From Neotamlana laminarinivorans (GTDB taxonomy: Bacteria; Bacteroidota; Bacteroidia; Flavobacteriales; Flavobacteriaceae), in contig NZ_JAJAPW010000007.1 in NCBI RefSeq assembly GCF_020523925.1, forward strand, positions 1 to 64,000: 64,000 nucleotides of DNA, written 5' to 3'. The notes below the pieces were generated by a model, which saw only the letters and a list, made by a program, of their open reading frames with translations, did no database searches and was not told where the DNA came from. A program made the translations under genes and the position numbers. Shown here one piece after another: positions 55,247 through 64,000 of this stretch (positions are counted from its first letter, which is position 1; every line of letters begins with the position of its first letter).

Positions 55247-56539
55247 TTATTTTATGCGTAACAACCAAACTTTATTAAATCCATCTTCTTTTTGTTTGCT
55301 AAAGGTACGTTCAACGGCTAATTCTTTATCATCATAACGATCTACATAAATATAATAGAATTTATCGCCAGTTTTACGTCCTGCTCTAGCATAAATACCT
55401 TGAGATTTTAAACGTTCTACTTCTTTGTTGGCATTGTTTTCGTTAACAAAACTTCCTAAAATTATATAATAACCAGATTTTAAGACACCGTTTTCAATAT
55501 CGGAAGGAGAATCTTCACTCATTACAGGTGTATCGCTAGCGTTAGTTTTTTCTGTGTTTGTTTCAGTAATAAAATCTTCAGCTATATCTTCTGTTTCTGA
55601 GGTTTGTTCAACAGTTTCGGTAATTATAGGTTCTGGTTTTTTTTCTTTCTTTCTTCTACCTAATTTCTCTCTACTTCGTTTAACGTTAGCTAACCATTCT
55701 GGTATTTCTTGTTCTTTTGGTGTTAAATCTACGGAAACCCCTACAGAATGCACACGATTAAAGTTTTGAGAACCTAGGGCACTTTCAATAGAGTAGCTTA
55801 CTCTAAAATATTTAAAAAAGCGTCCGCTAATGGTAGCATTAAAAGAATAATCGTCCTTATAGCTTAAAGCCAATTCGTAATTGCCTTTGTAATTAATATT
55901 GGCAGCACCTTCAACAATGTTTAAGTCGCTGTAAGAGTTGTATTTTGCCATAGGCGTAATCCTTAAATTATCAGAAACTCTTATTCTGTAGGCTGCATAT
56001 GCTGTATAACCATCACTACTGGTTAAGGGTTCGATTGGAGCTAAAGACAAATCATTTTGAATTGGGTATGTTGTTAAAAAACCACCAATGGTTAAGTTAA
56101 AATTAGTGTAATGTGCCCCCAATTTATAAACAGAACTAAAGCTATTATCGTTCGATGATCTATTTTCGTTAACTCTATCTATACCAATTGAAGCTCCTAG
56201 GTTAATGTAATTAAATTCGTTACCTAAATTAAATTTAAACCGTGTATTTAAGAATAGTTGTGTATAGTGATAAATTTGATAGCTATGATTTGAATAATCT
56301 AAACCAAAAGCAAAATTATCAAAAGGAGCTAATTGTGCATTTACATATTGTGATGTGTTAGATATGTTTGTGTCTGAAGCCTGAATAATTCCTGTCATGT
56401 TATAACGACCATTTAAAGCTAAAAATGAAGGATCGTCTAAATATGGATTTATAGGATTTTGATTAGGAAAAACTACACGTTGGCCAAATATTGAAATAGA
56501 GACGAATAGAAATAATACAATGCAGTTGGCCTTTTTCAT
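55247..56539 (-). CDS. PorP/SprF-like barrel fused to a SPOR domain
   Basis: 430 residues. A signal peptide ends near SIFGQ (19). The first 280 residues match the PorP/SprF family (FPNQNPINPYLDDPSFLALNGRYN at the N-terminus, repeated short strands, HSVGVSVDL). A polar linker of about 80 residues rich in Lys, Glu and Thr follows, and the last 75 residues are a SPOR domain (GYYIILGSFVNENNANKEVERL ... KVWLLRIK), which binds denuded peptidoglycan strands. The fusion would link an outer-membrane T9SS-type barrel to the cell wall. No type B substrate gene is next to it. Confidence 0.87.
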   Translation of the reverse strand: MKKANCIVLFLFVSISIFGQRVVFPNQNPINPYLDDPSFLALNGRYNMTGIIQASDTNISNTSQYVNAQLAPFDNFAFGLDYSNHSYQIYHYTQLFLNTRFKFNLGNEFNYINLGASIGIDRVNENRSSNDNSFSSVYKLGAHYTNFNLTIGGFLTTYPIQNDLSLAPIEPLTSSDGYTAYAAYRIRVSDNLRITPMAKYNSYSDLNIVEGAANINYKGNYELALSYKDDYSFNATISGRFFKYFRVSYSIESALGSQNFNRVHSVGVSVDLTPKEQEIPEWLANVKRSREKLGRRKKEKKPEPIITETVEQTSETEDIAEDFITETNTEKTNASDTPVMSEDSPSDIENGVLKSGYYIILGSFVNENNANKEVERLKSQGIYARAGRKTGDKFYYIYVDRYDDKELAVERTFSKQKEDGFNKVWLLRIK

Positions 56540-56636
56540 GATTTGAAGCTTTTATATGAAGTAAAGTTAAAAAAAATACAACAGTTACTAATATAATCCT
56601 TTTACAAAACTATATGTAACTTAAAATAAAACCGAA

Positions 56637-57422
56637 TTATTGTTTTTTAGTTGTTTTAAAGTTTAAAAACTCTACAAAAAGTGAAAAGGCAATAGCAAAA
56701 TACAAATAACCCTTTGGTATGGCACCAACCTCGTTGCCAAATAATTTGGTGTGCGATAGGTGAGCGGCTTCGGTAATTAGCATAAACCCAATTAGAATTA
56801 AAAAGGCTAAGCCAAGTAGCTGTATACTAGGGTGGTTATTAATAAATTTACGAATTGGATTTGCAAACCCAATCATTATGGCTATTGAAATTACAACAGC
56901 AATTATCATGAGTACTAAAGTGTAATTATGGTTTGGGTGTAAACCGTTTGTCATACCAACCGCAGTAAGTATAGAATCGATTGAAAATATAAAGTCTATA
57001 ATTAAAATTTGTGTTATGGCTTGCTTTAGGCTTTGCATTTTTTTGCCTTTAAGATTTTGTTCACTGTGGTTGGGGTGTTCAACTTTTTCATGAATTTCGC
57101 TAGTACTTTTATATATTAAAAAAATACCACCAACAAAAAGTATTACGGCTTGCCAACTTATCTCGGCATGAAACCACGACAGGTTAACAGTATAAAAAGG
57201 TTCTTTTAAACCTACTAAAAAACTAACAAAAAACAATAAAATAATACGCTGCGCCATGGCTAAAAGTAAACCAATATTTGTGGCTTTACTTCGTTGGTTT
57301 TCTGGTAATTTGTTGGCTGCAATAGATATGAATACAATATTGTCAATGCCTAAAATAATTTCTAAAAAAGTTAAGGTTAGTAACGCCATTATAGCGTCTG
57401 TTGTAAGTAAAAAATCTATCAC
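56637..57422 (-). CDS. TerC family integral membrane protein
   Basis: 261 residues with about seven hydrophobic segments. The family motif EIILGIDNIVFISIAANKLP lies at residues 21-40, and the second conserved Asp-containing segment IIDFIFSIDSILTAVGM near 140. TerC-like proteins are linked to tellurite resistance and, in other bacteria, to export of metal ions such as manganese. No ter cluster is present, so a metal-homeostasis role is more likely. It is preceded by the terminator of the peroxidase gene. Confidence 0.93.
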   Translation of the reverse strand: MIDFLLTTDAIMALLTLTFLEIILGIDNIVFISIAANKLPENQRSKATNIGLLLAMAQRIILLFFVSFLVGLKEPFYTVNLSWFHAEISWQAVILFVGGIFLIYKSTSEIHEKVEHPNHSEQNLKGKKMQSLKQAITQILIIDFIFSIDSILTAVGMTNGLHPNHNYTLVLMIIAVVISIAIMIGFANPIRKFINNHPSIQLLGLAFLILIGFMLITEAAHLSHTKLFGNEVGAIPKGYLYFAIAFSLFVEFLNFKTTKKQ

Positions 57423-57472
57423 AATAAAAAAGGTGTTTATATCAAATCTAATGAAAAATTAGACACAAAAAT

Positions 57473-57512
57473 AAAGCTTCAAAACATTTGTGAATTTGTT
57501 TTGAAGCTTTTC
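57473..57512 (-). terminator. Terminator after the cytochrome c peroxidase gene
   Basis: AAAGCTTCAAAACA (57473-57486) is a perfect reverse complement of TGTTTTGAAGCTTT (57497-57510), loop ten bases. On the minus strand it is followed by a T-rich stretch. It lies 24 bases past the stop codon at 57537. Confidence 0.85.
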
Positions 57513-57536
57513 TAAATATGAATCTAATATTGGTGT

Positions 57537-59363
57537 TTAATAGTTTTCGTAATCTTTATCGGTTAAAGTATTCATAAAGGCTATTATAGCATCAATTTCG
57601 TTTTCATTTAAATCTAAAGGAGTTGGAGGCAAGGTTTGATACGGCACATCTAGACCTAAACCTTGTCCGCCACCTAGGTTGTAAAACTCAAGAACCTGTT
57701 CTAACGTTTCAAAAGCACCGTTGTGCATGTAAGGAGCTGTAAGTGCAATGTTTCTAACGGTTGAGGTTTTAAAATAACCGCGACGTTCTTCAACTTCATA
57801 GGGGTAATATAATCCTGGGTCGTTATCTAAAACAGGATTTTCAAAATCTGATGTTTTAGTTAGACCTAAGTGTTCAAATTCGGTTTCTGCAAATTTTGGT
57901 GGTACAGTACCATAAAAAGTAGGCGGGAAATGGCAGGTTGCACAAGCGGCTTTTCCCATAAACAAATTAAAACCTAATACCTCTTTTTTAGTTAAAGTGT
58001 TTTCTAAATCTTGCATATTTCTATCGAATTTAGAATTAAATGGTGTTAAGCTTCTAATGTAGGAGGCAATGGCATTTCTAATGTTTCTATTAGTAATTTT
58101 ACCTTTGTAAATAGAATCGAATTGTTGTTTGTATTCTGGTTTAGCTTTAATGTTTTCTTCTAAGGTTTTTAAATCTATATGAAATTCATTTTTATTATTT
58201 GTAACGCCTACAATTTGGCCTTCTAAACCATCACCACGACCATCATAAAAAAAGCTTCTTTGGTATACCGCATAAGGAAGTGTTGGTGTGTTTCGCAGTA
58301 GTGGTTGGCCGTTAGTTCCTAAGGCAATTTTATTACCATCGGTAAATGCTTTTTCTTTTATATGGCATGTAGCACAGCTAATGGTGCCAGATCCAGAAAG
58401 TGAAGTATCGTTGAATAACGCTTTACCGAGAGCTATACTTTTTTCTGTGATTTTTGGAGTGTGAGGAGGCGAAAACATCTTTTTATTGAAGAAGGTTTCG
58501 GAAAACACATTAGTACTTTTGGGGTTTAACGCCCGAGAGGTACTTAGTTCTATATTCCAAGCATTAGCAGTTTGGTTTATTAGTTTTAATTGCTTGTTTG
58601 TGTGTTTTTTTATGAAACTATACCGATCAAAACTATCAAAATTACCTTGGTTAAGTGTTTTTATAGTAAGTTCTATTTCATTTAACCAAGCCTTATAAAT
58701 TGATTCGTTTAAAGTGTTTTTGTAAATGGAAAGCACATGTTTTATAGACTCGTAATTATAAATGGCTTCTGTAAGTGAATTTGCAAGTACTGGCGAATCG
58801 AAACCTGTAATACCTTTTAAGGCTACGTTTACAATGGCATCTCGCATCATTTTTAAATGATGTCTGTCGCGTTGTTTTAAAATACCATGGTTTTTAACAA
58901 TGTAAGGTATGCGCAGTTGTAAGTAGTTATAAACACGAAAAAGTTCTTTATTTTCAATAGTATCTTCGCCAAATAAGTATTCTTCAAGAACTTGATAGCT
59001 TTTAGGTTTAATTTTTTTAATGTCGGTATGATCGTCTATTTCAATTTTAAGCAAATTAGGAGCATTCATCGATTGGTAATTCTCATAATCATATGCAATT
59101 AACAGCGGTTCAGCTCTCTTATACCATTTTCTGCTTAGTAAAAGATTGTTTTGGTTTTCTTTTAAAGATTTTAGTGTATCTATTTTTTTTATGTAAAACG
59201 CAGCGCTATCTAAAGTTTGAAAATAATATTGCTTAATGTCGTCATTAAACATAGAATCACTTGTTGTAGATATTGTTTTTTCTGGAAGTGTTTCCGTTTT
59301 TTTACAAGAATAATTAATTAAAATTAACGGAAGTATTAGCCATAAAGCTTTAAAAATTTTCAT
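57537..59363 (-). CDS. Cytochrome c peroxidase with imelysin-like N-terminal domain
   Basis: 608 residues with lipobox LINYSCKK (Cys20). The C-terminal 310 residues are a di-heme (MauG/CcpA-type) peroxidase: ISCATCHIKEKAFTDG near residue 328, then AACATCHFPPTF near 480 and the distal RGYFKTSTVRNIALTAPYMHNG. The N-terminal 280 residues are helical. Within them YQVLEEYLFG aligns position by position with the imelysin motif WHAIEFLLWG found elsewhere in the window, with Gln in place of His. This suggests that an imelysin-like domain was fused to the heme enzyme. PhoX-like gene upstream. Confidence 0.9.
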   Translation of the reverse strand: MKIFKALWLILPLILINYSCKKTETLPEKTISTTSDSMFNDDIKQYYFQTLDSAAFYIKKIDTLKSLKENQNNLLLSRKWYKRAEPLLIAYDYENYQSMNAPNLLKIEIDDHTDIKKIKPKSYQVLEEYLFGEDTIENKELFRVYNYLQLRIPYIVKNHGILKQRDRHHLKMMRDAIVNVALKGITGFDSPVLANSLTEAIYNYESIKHVLSIYKNTLNESIYKAWLNEIELTIKTLNQGNFDSFDRYSFIKKHTNKQLKLINQTANAWNIELSTSRALNPKSTNVFSETFFNKKMFSPPHTPKITEKSIALGKALFNDTSLSGSGTISCATCHIKEKAFTDGNKIALGTNGQPLLRNTPTLPYAVYQRSFFYDGRGDGLEGQIVGVTNNKNEFHIDLKTLEENIKAKPEYKQQFDSIYKGKITNRNIRNAIASYIRSLTPFNSKFDRNMQDLENTLTKKEVLGFNLFMGKAACATCHFPPTFYGTVPPKFAETEFEHLGLTKTSDFENPVLDNDPGLYYPYEVEERRGYFKTSTVRNIALTAPYMHNGAFETLEQVLEFYNLGGGQGLGLDVPYQTLPPTPLDLNENEIDAIIAFMNTLTDKDYENY

Positions 59364-59386
59364 TTTTAAGATAGTTAAATTTTATG

Positions 59387-59420
59387 CAAAAAGGCTCCTA
59401 GTAAATAGGAACCTTTTTTT
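59387..59420 (-). terminator. Terminator after the PhoX-like gene
   Basis: AAAAGG-C-TCCTA pairs with TAGGA-A-CCTTTT (59389-59417) with one mismatch and a 5-base loop; on the minus strand it is followed by a T run. It lies 22 bases past the stop of the PhoX-like gene and ends that transcript before the peroxidase. Confidence 0.75.
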
Positions 59421-59441
59421 GATTGTTTGAAATTGTTTGTA

Positions 59442-61034
59442 TTATCTAGGAAGTCCTGTAATTTTGAATAAAGCAGAACCTTCTTTAGCAGCATAAGCCT
59501 CGTCTATTGCAGTTGGATCGTAAAAAGCATGTCCGTCTGCTCTTGTTGAGTTATCTGGGTTATTATCAGCGTTCCAACCATGTACTTGAGCGCCTCCAAT
59601 AAAAGTAGATTCTGTAGCTCCAATAATATCGGTAACATCAATTAAACCTGTAATTTCCCACATGCTAGTTGTGTTTCCAACATTTAATCCAGCGGCTGTA
59701 GTTTGGTCACACTCCATAACTTCTGTAAAAGCACCAGTAGCAATATCATATTGCCATAATTTTGCATATCCAACAATGTCTGCATTTAAAGAAGCATAAC
59801 CATTAGGGTCTTCTTGAATGTAAGCATAATTTTCTGTAACTAAAATGTTGTCAGGAGAGTGCATACCATCTCCAATACCACCTTCTTTATCACCATCTAC
59901 AATTACAGTTAATTTAGCATCGCCTGTTGGGTCGTTTTCATTTAACTCTAATTTGTAAACTCTACCAAAAGAAGTTCCTCTGTTTGCTAAATCTGGGTTA
60001 TCGCTACGAATTCTTCCTGTAGCATTAAAAAATACATTTCTGTTGTTTGCAGCCGATCCTTTTTGCCAATCGATATCTTCAATTCTTTGGAAACCAATAG
60101 CTGAAGCATCAATAGCCTCTTGGTTTAATTCTGCTAAAGTACGCTCGGTTACTTCAACCCATTCTACGTCGTATTCTGTACCTTCTGCCATACCCATTTC
60201 GAATAATTGACCACCTTCACCAATACCAGTTTCAACAGGATTTTTTCCTCTTAAAACATAAAGGCTACCAGTTTGTAAATCTCCAAGTCCGCCAACGTAC
60301 ATTGCAAAATGTGCTTGAGGGTACGTATTGTTACTATCGTCATCGCCCATAAAAACAACAGTTTGTCCTGGGTAAGCGTTTTTACCAATAGCAACGGCGT
60401 TTTCTGTTGCCCATTCACCTAAAGCAGGTAATCTTTCGGCTTCAACGCGATCTTCAGCAGAACGGAAAGGATTAATTTTATAAACACCTTTAGCGTTACC
60501 ACCCCATTCTCCACCAGAAAGGAATAATGGACCAAAACCGTGCTCTTCCATAGTAATAGAAGAACCAGAACACATAGCTGTAAAAGCAGTTGCAGTGGCA
60601 TTAACAATGTAATCGCCTTCTAAAGGTTGTAAATCTGAGTTTAAACGAATTCTAGCAATAGAGTAATCCACTTCTAGGTTGTTAATTAATGCGTAAGTTC
60701 CATCTTCGTAAGGGTAAAGTGCAGCACCATCCATGTAAGCTCCATAAACAAATGTAGAATCTGATGGTAAAATATCAGCAGATGTCATTATCATATTTAA
60801 TTCTGCAGTTGAAGCAAAAGCACCTTTTAAGGCAAATAATGAGTTAGGTGTAACAGAGCTTGTAAGAGGTTCTAATTCTGTAGCTGTAAGGTCTTCACCA
60901 TCTTCACCATCTTCGCCATCTTCACCGTCAACGCCATCAATTCCGTTTTTTCCATCTTCAACATCACAGCTAACTAATGTAGCAGTAGATGTAAGTACAA
61001 ATAATAATAAAAAGATTTGTAATAGTTTTTTCAT
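59442..61034 (-). CDS. PhoX/DUF839-like lipoprotein with a collagen-like stretch
   Basis: 530 residues with lipobox LVSCDVED (Cys23). Directly after it come seven Gly-x-Asp/Asn triplets (residues 28-48, for example GEDGEDGEDGED), a short collagen-like or highly acidic spacer. The remainder looks like the DUF839/PhoX propeller: HGFGPLFLSGGEWGGNAKGV, SPDNILVTENYAYIQEDPNG and an aspartate-rich C-terminal part. PhoX proteins are calcium-dependent alkaline phosphatases, but the active-site residues cannot be confirmed by eye. It is upstream of the peroxidase gene and is separated from it by a terminator. Confidence 0.75.
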   Translation of the reverse strand: MKKLLQIFLLLFVLTSTATLVSCDVEDGKNGIDGVDGEDGEDGEDGEDLTATELEPLTSSVTPNSLFALKGAFASTAELNMIMTSADILPSDSTFVYGAYMDGAALYPYEDGTYALINNLEVDYSIARIRLNSDLQPLEGDYIVNATATAFTAMCSGSSITMEEHGFGPLFLSGGEWGGNAKGVYKINPFRSAEDRVEAERLPALGEWATENAVAIGKNAYPGQTVVFMGDDDSNNTYPQAHFAMYVGGLGDLQTGSLYVLRGKNPVETGIGEGGQLFEMGMAEGTEYDVEWVEVTERTLAELNQEAIDASAIGFQRIEDIDWQKGSAANNRNVFFNATGRIRSDNPDLANRGTSFGRVYKLELNENDPTGDAKLTVIVDGDKEGGIGDGMHSPDNILVTENYAYIQEDPNGYASLNADIVGYAKLWQYDIATGAFTEVMECDQTTAAGLNVGNTTSMWEITGLIDVTDIIGATESTFIGGAQVHGWNADNNPDNSTRADGHAFYDPTAIDEAYAAKEGSALFKITGLPR

Positions 61035-61147
61035 GAGTTTTTGATCTATTTTTTGTTGTTAATTTGATGTGGTAAAGCTATAATTTAAAGAAGCTGTAAT
61101 TGTTAATTTATTAAGGTGCTTGTTTTAAAATATTGTTAGACTAACTT

Positions 61148-61166
61148 TACCAAGGTTACCTCGGTA
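61148..61166. promoter_or_regulatory. Operator-like inverted repeat upstream of the PhoX-like gene
   Basis: TACC-A-AGG TTA CCT-C-GGTA (61148-61166) is symmetric at 8 of 9 arm positions. It lies in the 276-base gap between the divergent PhoX-like and bshC genes. No regulator is known for it. Confidence 0.35.
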
Positions 61167-61280
61167 TTAATATTTAAAATGAGTTTAAATAGTGTAGGAG
61201 AAAATGTTTAAAGTTCCCATGAGATATCAAATCGGGAGTTTTTTCTTAACTTAATTTTTAGAAATTAACAATTGCAATAG

Positions 61281-61294
61281 CCGTATATTTACGG
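61281..61294 (+). promoter_or_regulatory. Palindrome around a -7 element upstream of bshC
   Basis: CCGTA-TATT-TACGG (61281-61294) encloses TATATTTA (61284-61291), one base from the -7 consensus. It lies 17 bases before the bshC ATG, so it could be promoter plus operator. Confidence 0.4.
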
Positions 61295-61310
61295 TTTCTT
61301 ATAATCAACC

Positions 61311-62912
61311 ATGCAAAAACAAAGTCTTCCGTTTAAACAAACAGGTTACTTTTCGCAGTTAATTTGCGATTATTTAGACCAAAAAACAGAGTTAAATACG
61401 TTTTACAATAATTACCCGAATTTAAGTAGCTTTAAAAAGCAAATAGAAGAAAAACAAAAGGGGTTTAATAAAAATACGCGACTCGTTTTAGTAGAAAGTT
61501 TAAAACGTCAATATGCTCAATTAAATACTTCAGATAAAACCTTAAATAATATTGATCTTTTAAAAGAAGATAACACATTTACAGTTACAACAGGACATCA
61601 GTTAAATTTATTCACTGGGCCATTATATTTTTTGTATAAAATTGTAGCTACTATAAATTTAACAGAACAATTAAAAAAGGAATATAAAGAACAACATTTT
61701 GTACCTGTTTATTGGATGGCTACAGAAGATCATGATTTTGATGAAATAAACTATTTTAATTTTAAAGGAAAAAAAGTAGTTTGGAATAAAGCTGCAAATG
61801 GAGCTGTTGGAGAACTGTTAACCAATGGACTAGATGCTGTTTTTAATGTATTTTCAACAGAATTAGGTAGTAGTAAAAATGCAGAAGCCCTAAAACAACT
61901 TTTTAAAAGAGCTTATTTAGAGCATAGTAATTTAGCTGAAGCAACCCATTTTTTAGTAAACGAATTGTTTAAAGATTTCGGTTTGGTAATTATTGATGCA
62001 AACCAAAGTGAATTGAAGCGTCTTTTTATTCCTTATATAAAAGAGGAATTAATAAAACAGACCGCTTTTAATGAAGTAAACCAAACAAATGAAGCTTTAG
62101 TTCAAGTTTCGGATGTGTATAAAATTCAAGTAAATCCGCGTGAAATAAATCTGTTTTATCTAAATAAAAATTTACGAGAACGTATTGTTCTTCAAGATGA
62201 AGTTTACAAAGTTTTAAATACAGATATTACTTGGAGTAAGAGTGAAATACTTAAACACCTCGAAGAGGCACCAGAACGTTTTTCGCCAAACGTTATTATG
62301 CGTCCGCTTTATCAAGAAGTTATTTTACCTAATTTATGTTACATTGGTGGTGGCGGAGAGTTGGCATACTGGTTTCAGTTAAAAGATTTTTTTACAGCTG
62401 TAAATGTGCCGTTTCCTATATTGTTGTTACGCAATTCTGTGTTGTTACAGTCCAATAATCAGCAAAAAAAGCTTGAAAAACTTAATATAAGTACCGAGCA
62501 TTTATTCTTGAAAAAGCATGCCTTTATAAATAAGCGTGTGCGAGATATATCGAATGTAGACATCGATTTATCACCTCAAAAAGAACATTTAGTAAATCAG
62601 TTTAAAGATTTATATACATTAGCCGAAAAAACAGATAAATCTTTTATAGGTGCAGTAAAAGCACAAGAAATAAAGCAAATAAAAGGCTTAGAAGCTTTAG
62701 AAAAGCGTTTGCTACAAGCTCAAAAACGCAAGTTAAAAGATGAGGTTGAGCGTGCTACCACAATAAAAAACGAATTATTTCCTAATGAAAGTTTACAGGA
62801 ACGTTATACCAACTTTTCTGAAATATATCTGGAATATGGCGATAATTTAATTAAAGCCTTAGTTTCTAATCTAGAACCGTTAAAATCAGAATTTTTAATA
62901 ATCACGCTATAA
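61311..62912 (+). CDS. bshC: Bacillithiol biosynthesis cysteine-adding enzyme BshC
   Basis: 533 residues, normal length. It adds cysteine to glucosaminyl-malate in the last step of bacillithiol synthesis, in the cytoplasm. Signatures are TGHQLNLFTGPLYFLYKI near residue 94, YWMATEDHDFDEINYFNF near 132, and LRPLYQEVILPNLCYIGGGGELAYW-type segments (PLYQEVILPNLCYIGGGGE near 335). The last 110 residues form a helical coiled-coil (KRLLQAQKRKLKDEVERA). The following PLP-dependent decarboxylase gene starts six bases after its stop and is likely co-transcribed. Confidence 0.94.
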   Translation: MQKQSLPFKQTGYFSQLICDYLDQKTELNTFYNNYPNLSSFKKQIEEKQKGFNKNTRLVLVESLKRQYAQLNTSDKTLNNIDLLKEDNTFTVTTGHQLNLFTGPLYFLYKIVATINLTEQLKKEYKEQHFVPVYWMATEDHDFDEINYFNFKGKKVVWNKAANGAVGELLTNGLDAVFNVFSTELGSSKNAEALKQLFKRAYLEHSNLAEATHFLVNELFKDFGLVIIDANQSELKRLFIPYIKEELIKQTAFNEVNQTNEALVQVSDVYKIQVNPREINLFYLNKNLRERIVLQDEVYKVLNTDITWSKSEILKHLEEAPERFSPNVIMRPLYQEVILPNLCYIGGGGELAYWFQLKDFFTAVNVPFPILLLRNSVLLQSNNQQKKLEKLNISTEHLFLKKHAFINKRVRDISNVDIDLSPQKEHLVNQFKDLYTLAEKTDKSFIGAVKAQEIKQIKGLEALEKRLLQAQKRKLKDEVERATTIKNELFPNESLQERYTNFSEIYLEYGDNLIKALVSNLEPLKSEFLIITL

Positions 62913-62918
62913 TATTAA

Positions 62919-64000
62919 ATGCATAAAATAGATATAGATTTAGTTGAAATGACATTAGATGTCATGAAGTATACCATAGACCGTGTATCTAACACAAAGT
63001 TCGATATTGGTATTCCCAAAAAGGCTGAAGAGTTAAAAGCTTTGGTAGGCGAAACCATTACACCAAAAGGTGTGGGAGGCGAATATGCTTTCGATATGTG
63101 GAAAAAACACCTATCAAAAGCTGTTGTGCCAATAGACCATCCTAGGCATTTAGCATTTGTACCGGCATCTCCAACTCGTGCGGCAATAATGTTCGATTTG
63201 GTAACATCTGCATCAAGTATACATGGCGCCTATTGGATGGAAGGCGCAGGTGGTATTTTTTGTGAGAACGAAGCCATGTCCTGGATTGTGTCTTTAACAG
63301 GTCTACCAGAAGGTGCATTTGGTGTGTTTACCAGTGGTGGTACTGCAGCAAATTTATCGGCTATTGTTACAGCCCGAGAACATTGGCGCGAAAATGCCGT
63401 TCATAAAACACAACGCGGCTTAATTATAACATCTTCAGGAGCACATTCTTCCATTAAAGCTATGGCAAAAGTAGCAGATGTAGATATTTTGCTTGTTGAA
63501 ACCGAAGATGTAATGAGTGAAGAAGGTTTACAAGATTGTATAAACAGTTTAAGTAAAGATCAGCGTGAACGTTTATTTGCCATTGTAGCAACTGGAGGAA
63601 CAACAAATGCCGGAATTATAGACGATTTAACAGGAATTGCAAATATTTGTGAACAAGAAAATTTATGGTTTCATATTGATGCTGCTTATGGTGGTGGTGC
63701 TTTGGTAGCAGATTCGGTAAGGCACTTATTTAATGGCATTGAGCGTGCAGATAGCATAACTATAGATCCGCATAAATGGATGTTTTCACCATACGATTGT
63801 GGCGCCGTAATATACAAACAACCAGAATTAGCTAAAAAAGCGCATTCGCAACAAGGTTCGTATCTAGATATTTTTAAAGATGAAGGCGCTCATGGGTTTA
63901 ACCCAACCGACTACCAAATACAATTAACGCGTCGCGTTCGTGGCTTGCCTTTGTGGTTTTCTTTAGCAACTCACGGCACAAACCGTTATAAAGAAGCCGT
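62919..64000 (+). CDS. PLP-dependent decarboxylase (group II), 3' end outside window
   Basis: ATG 62919, six bases after bshC; at least 360 codons are open to the end of the window. It matches the pyridoxal-dependent (glutamate/aromatic/diaminobutyrate-type) decarboxylase family: VPASPTRAAIMFDLVTSASS near residue 83, GVFTSGGTAANLSAI near 135, FHIDAAYGGGALVAD with the PLP-binding Asp, and DPHKWMFSPYDCG with the PLP Lys near 286. Substrate not determined. The gene is incomplete here. The pairing with bshC is suggestive but may be only positional. Confidence 0.9.
   Translation, partial: MHKIDIDLVEMTLDVMKYTIDRVSNTKFDIGIPKKAEELKALVGETITPKGVGGEYAFDMWKKHLSKAVVPIDHPRHLAFVPASPTRAAIMFDLVTSASSIHGAYWMEGAGGIFCENEAMSWIVSLTGLPEGAFGVFTSGGTAANLSAIVTAREHWRENAVHKTQRGLIITSSGAHSSIKAMAKVADVDILLVETEDVMSEEGLQDCINSLSKDQRERLFAIVATGGTTNAGIIDDLTGIANICEQENLWFHIDAAYGGGALVADSVRHLFNGIERADSITIDPHKWMFSPYDCGAVIYKQPELAKKAHSQQGSYLDIFKDEGAHGFNPTDYQIQLTRRVRGLPLWFSLATHGTNRYKEA

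Overview
The window is a low-G+C stretch of chromosome from a member of the Bacteroidota, almost certainly a marine-type Flavobacteriaceae. Support: type IX secretion (T9SS) sorting domains of both type A and type B, PorP/SprF-like partners, several CarboxypepD-regulatory-like/TonB-dependent receptors, many SCSSDD-type lipoproteins, the bacillithiol enzyme BshC, and promoters of the Bacteroidota type (TTTG, 19-21 bases, TAnnTTTG) without Shine-Dalgarno dependence. No rRNA, tRNA, CRISPR array or insertion sequence was seen.

Layout. 1-5.6 kb: the 3' end of a very large repetitive surface adhesin with a type B sorting domain, followed by its PorP/SprF-like partner and an OmpA-family protein, closed by a terminator. 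5.7-8.6 kb: a small membrane protein, a GNAT acetyltransferase, a 63-residue unknown and proC-proB. 8.6-13.5 kb: pepT with two minus-strand followers, pyrD, and a secreted zinc metalloprotease. 13.8-27.7 kb: an HMG-CoA-lyase-like enzyme, then an accessory iron/heme-type locus (DUF4856 lipoprotein, imelysin, HTTM protein, FecA-like TonB receptor, then on the other strand imelysin, di-heme oxidoreductase, imelysin, then another beta-barrel receptor). 27.8-30.3 kb: guaB and a PqqB-like metallo-hydrolase. 30.4-34.6 kb: a minus-strand operon that looks like zinc or copper uptake (His-rich lipoprotein, TonB receptor, small His/Cys protein, DUF6787, DUF6146). 34.7-40.4 kb: DUF937 protein, serA-serC, a LuxC-type acyl-CoA reductase, a dicluster ferredoxin, thiamine pyrophosphokinase and an ACT protein. 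40.5-49.7 kb: a TonB receptor, ychF, an SRPBCC protein and topoisomerase IV parE-parC. 49.7-54.2 kb: a loosely packed accessory stretch with broken small genes, a TetR regulator, a T9SS-secreted propeller protein and an orphan lipoprotein. 54.2-64 kb: a luciferase-like oxidoreductase, a PorP/SprF-SPOR fusion, TerC, a cytochrome c peroxidase with an imelysin-like N-terminus, a PhoX-like lipoprotein, bshC and the start of a PLP-dependent decarboxylase.

How it works together. Most genes are housekeeping (proline, pyrimidine, purine, serine, thiamine, bacillithiol, topoisomerase). The distinctive parts concern the cell surface: T9SS adhesion and metal acquisition. The strongest candidate for an incompletely described system is the 14.7-27.7 kb cluster, in which three imelysins with progressively altered GxHxxE motifs, a di-heme enzyme, an HTTM membrane protein and one or two outer-membrane receptors are packed together, and the related imelysin/peroxidase fusion at 57.5-59.4 kb.
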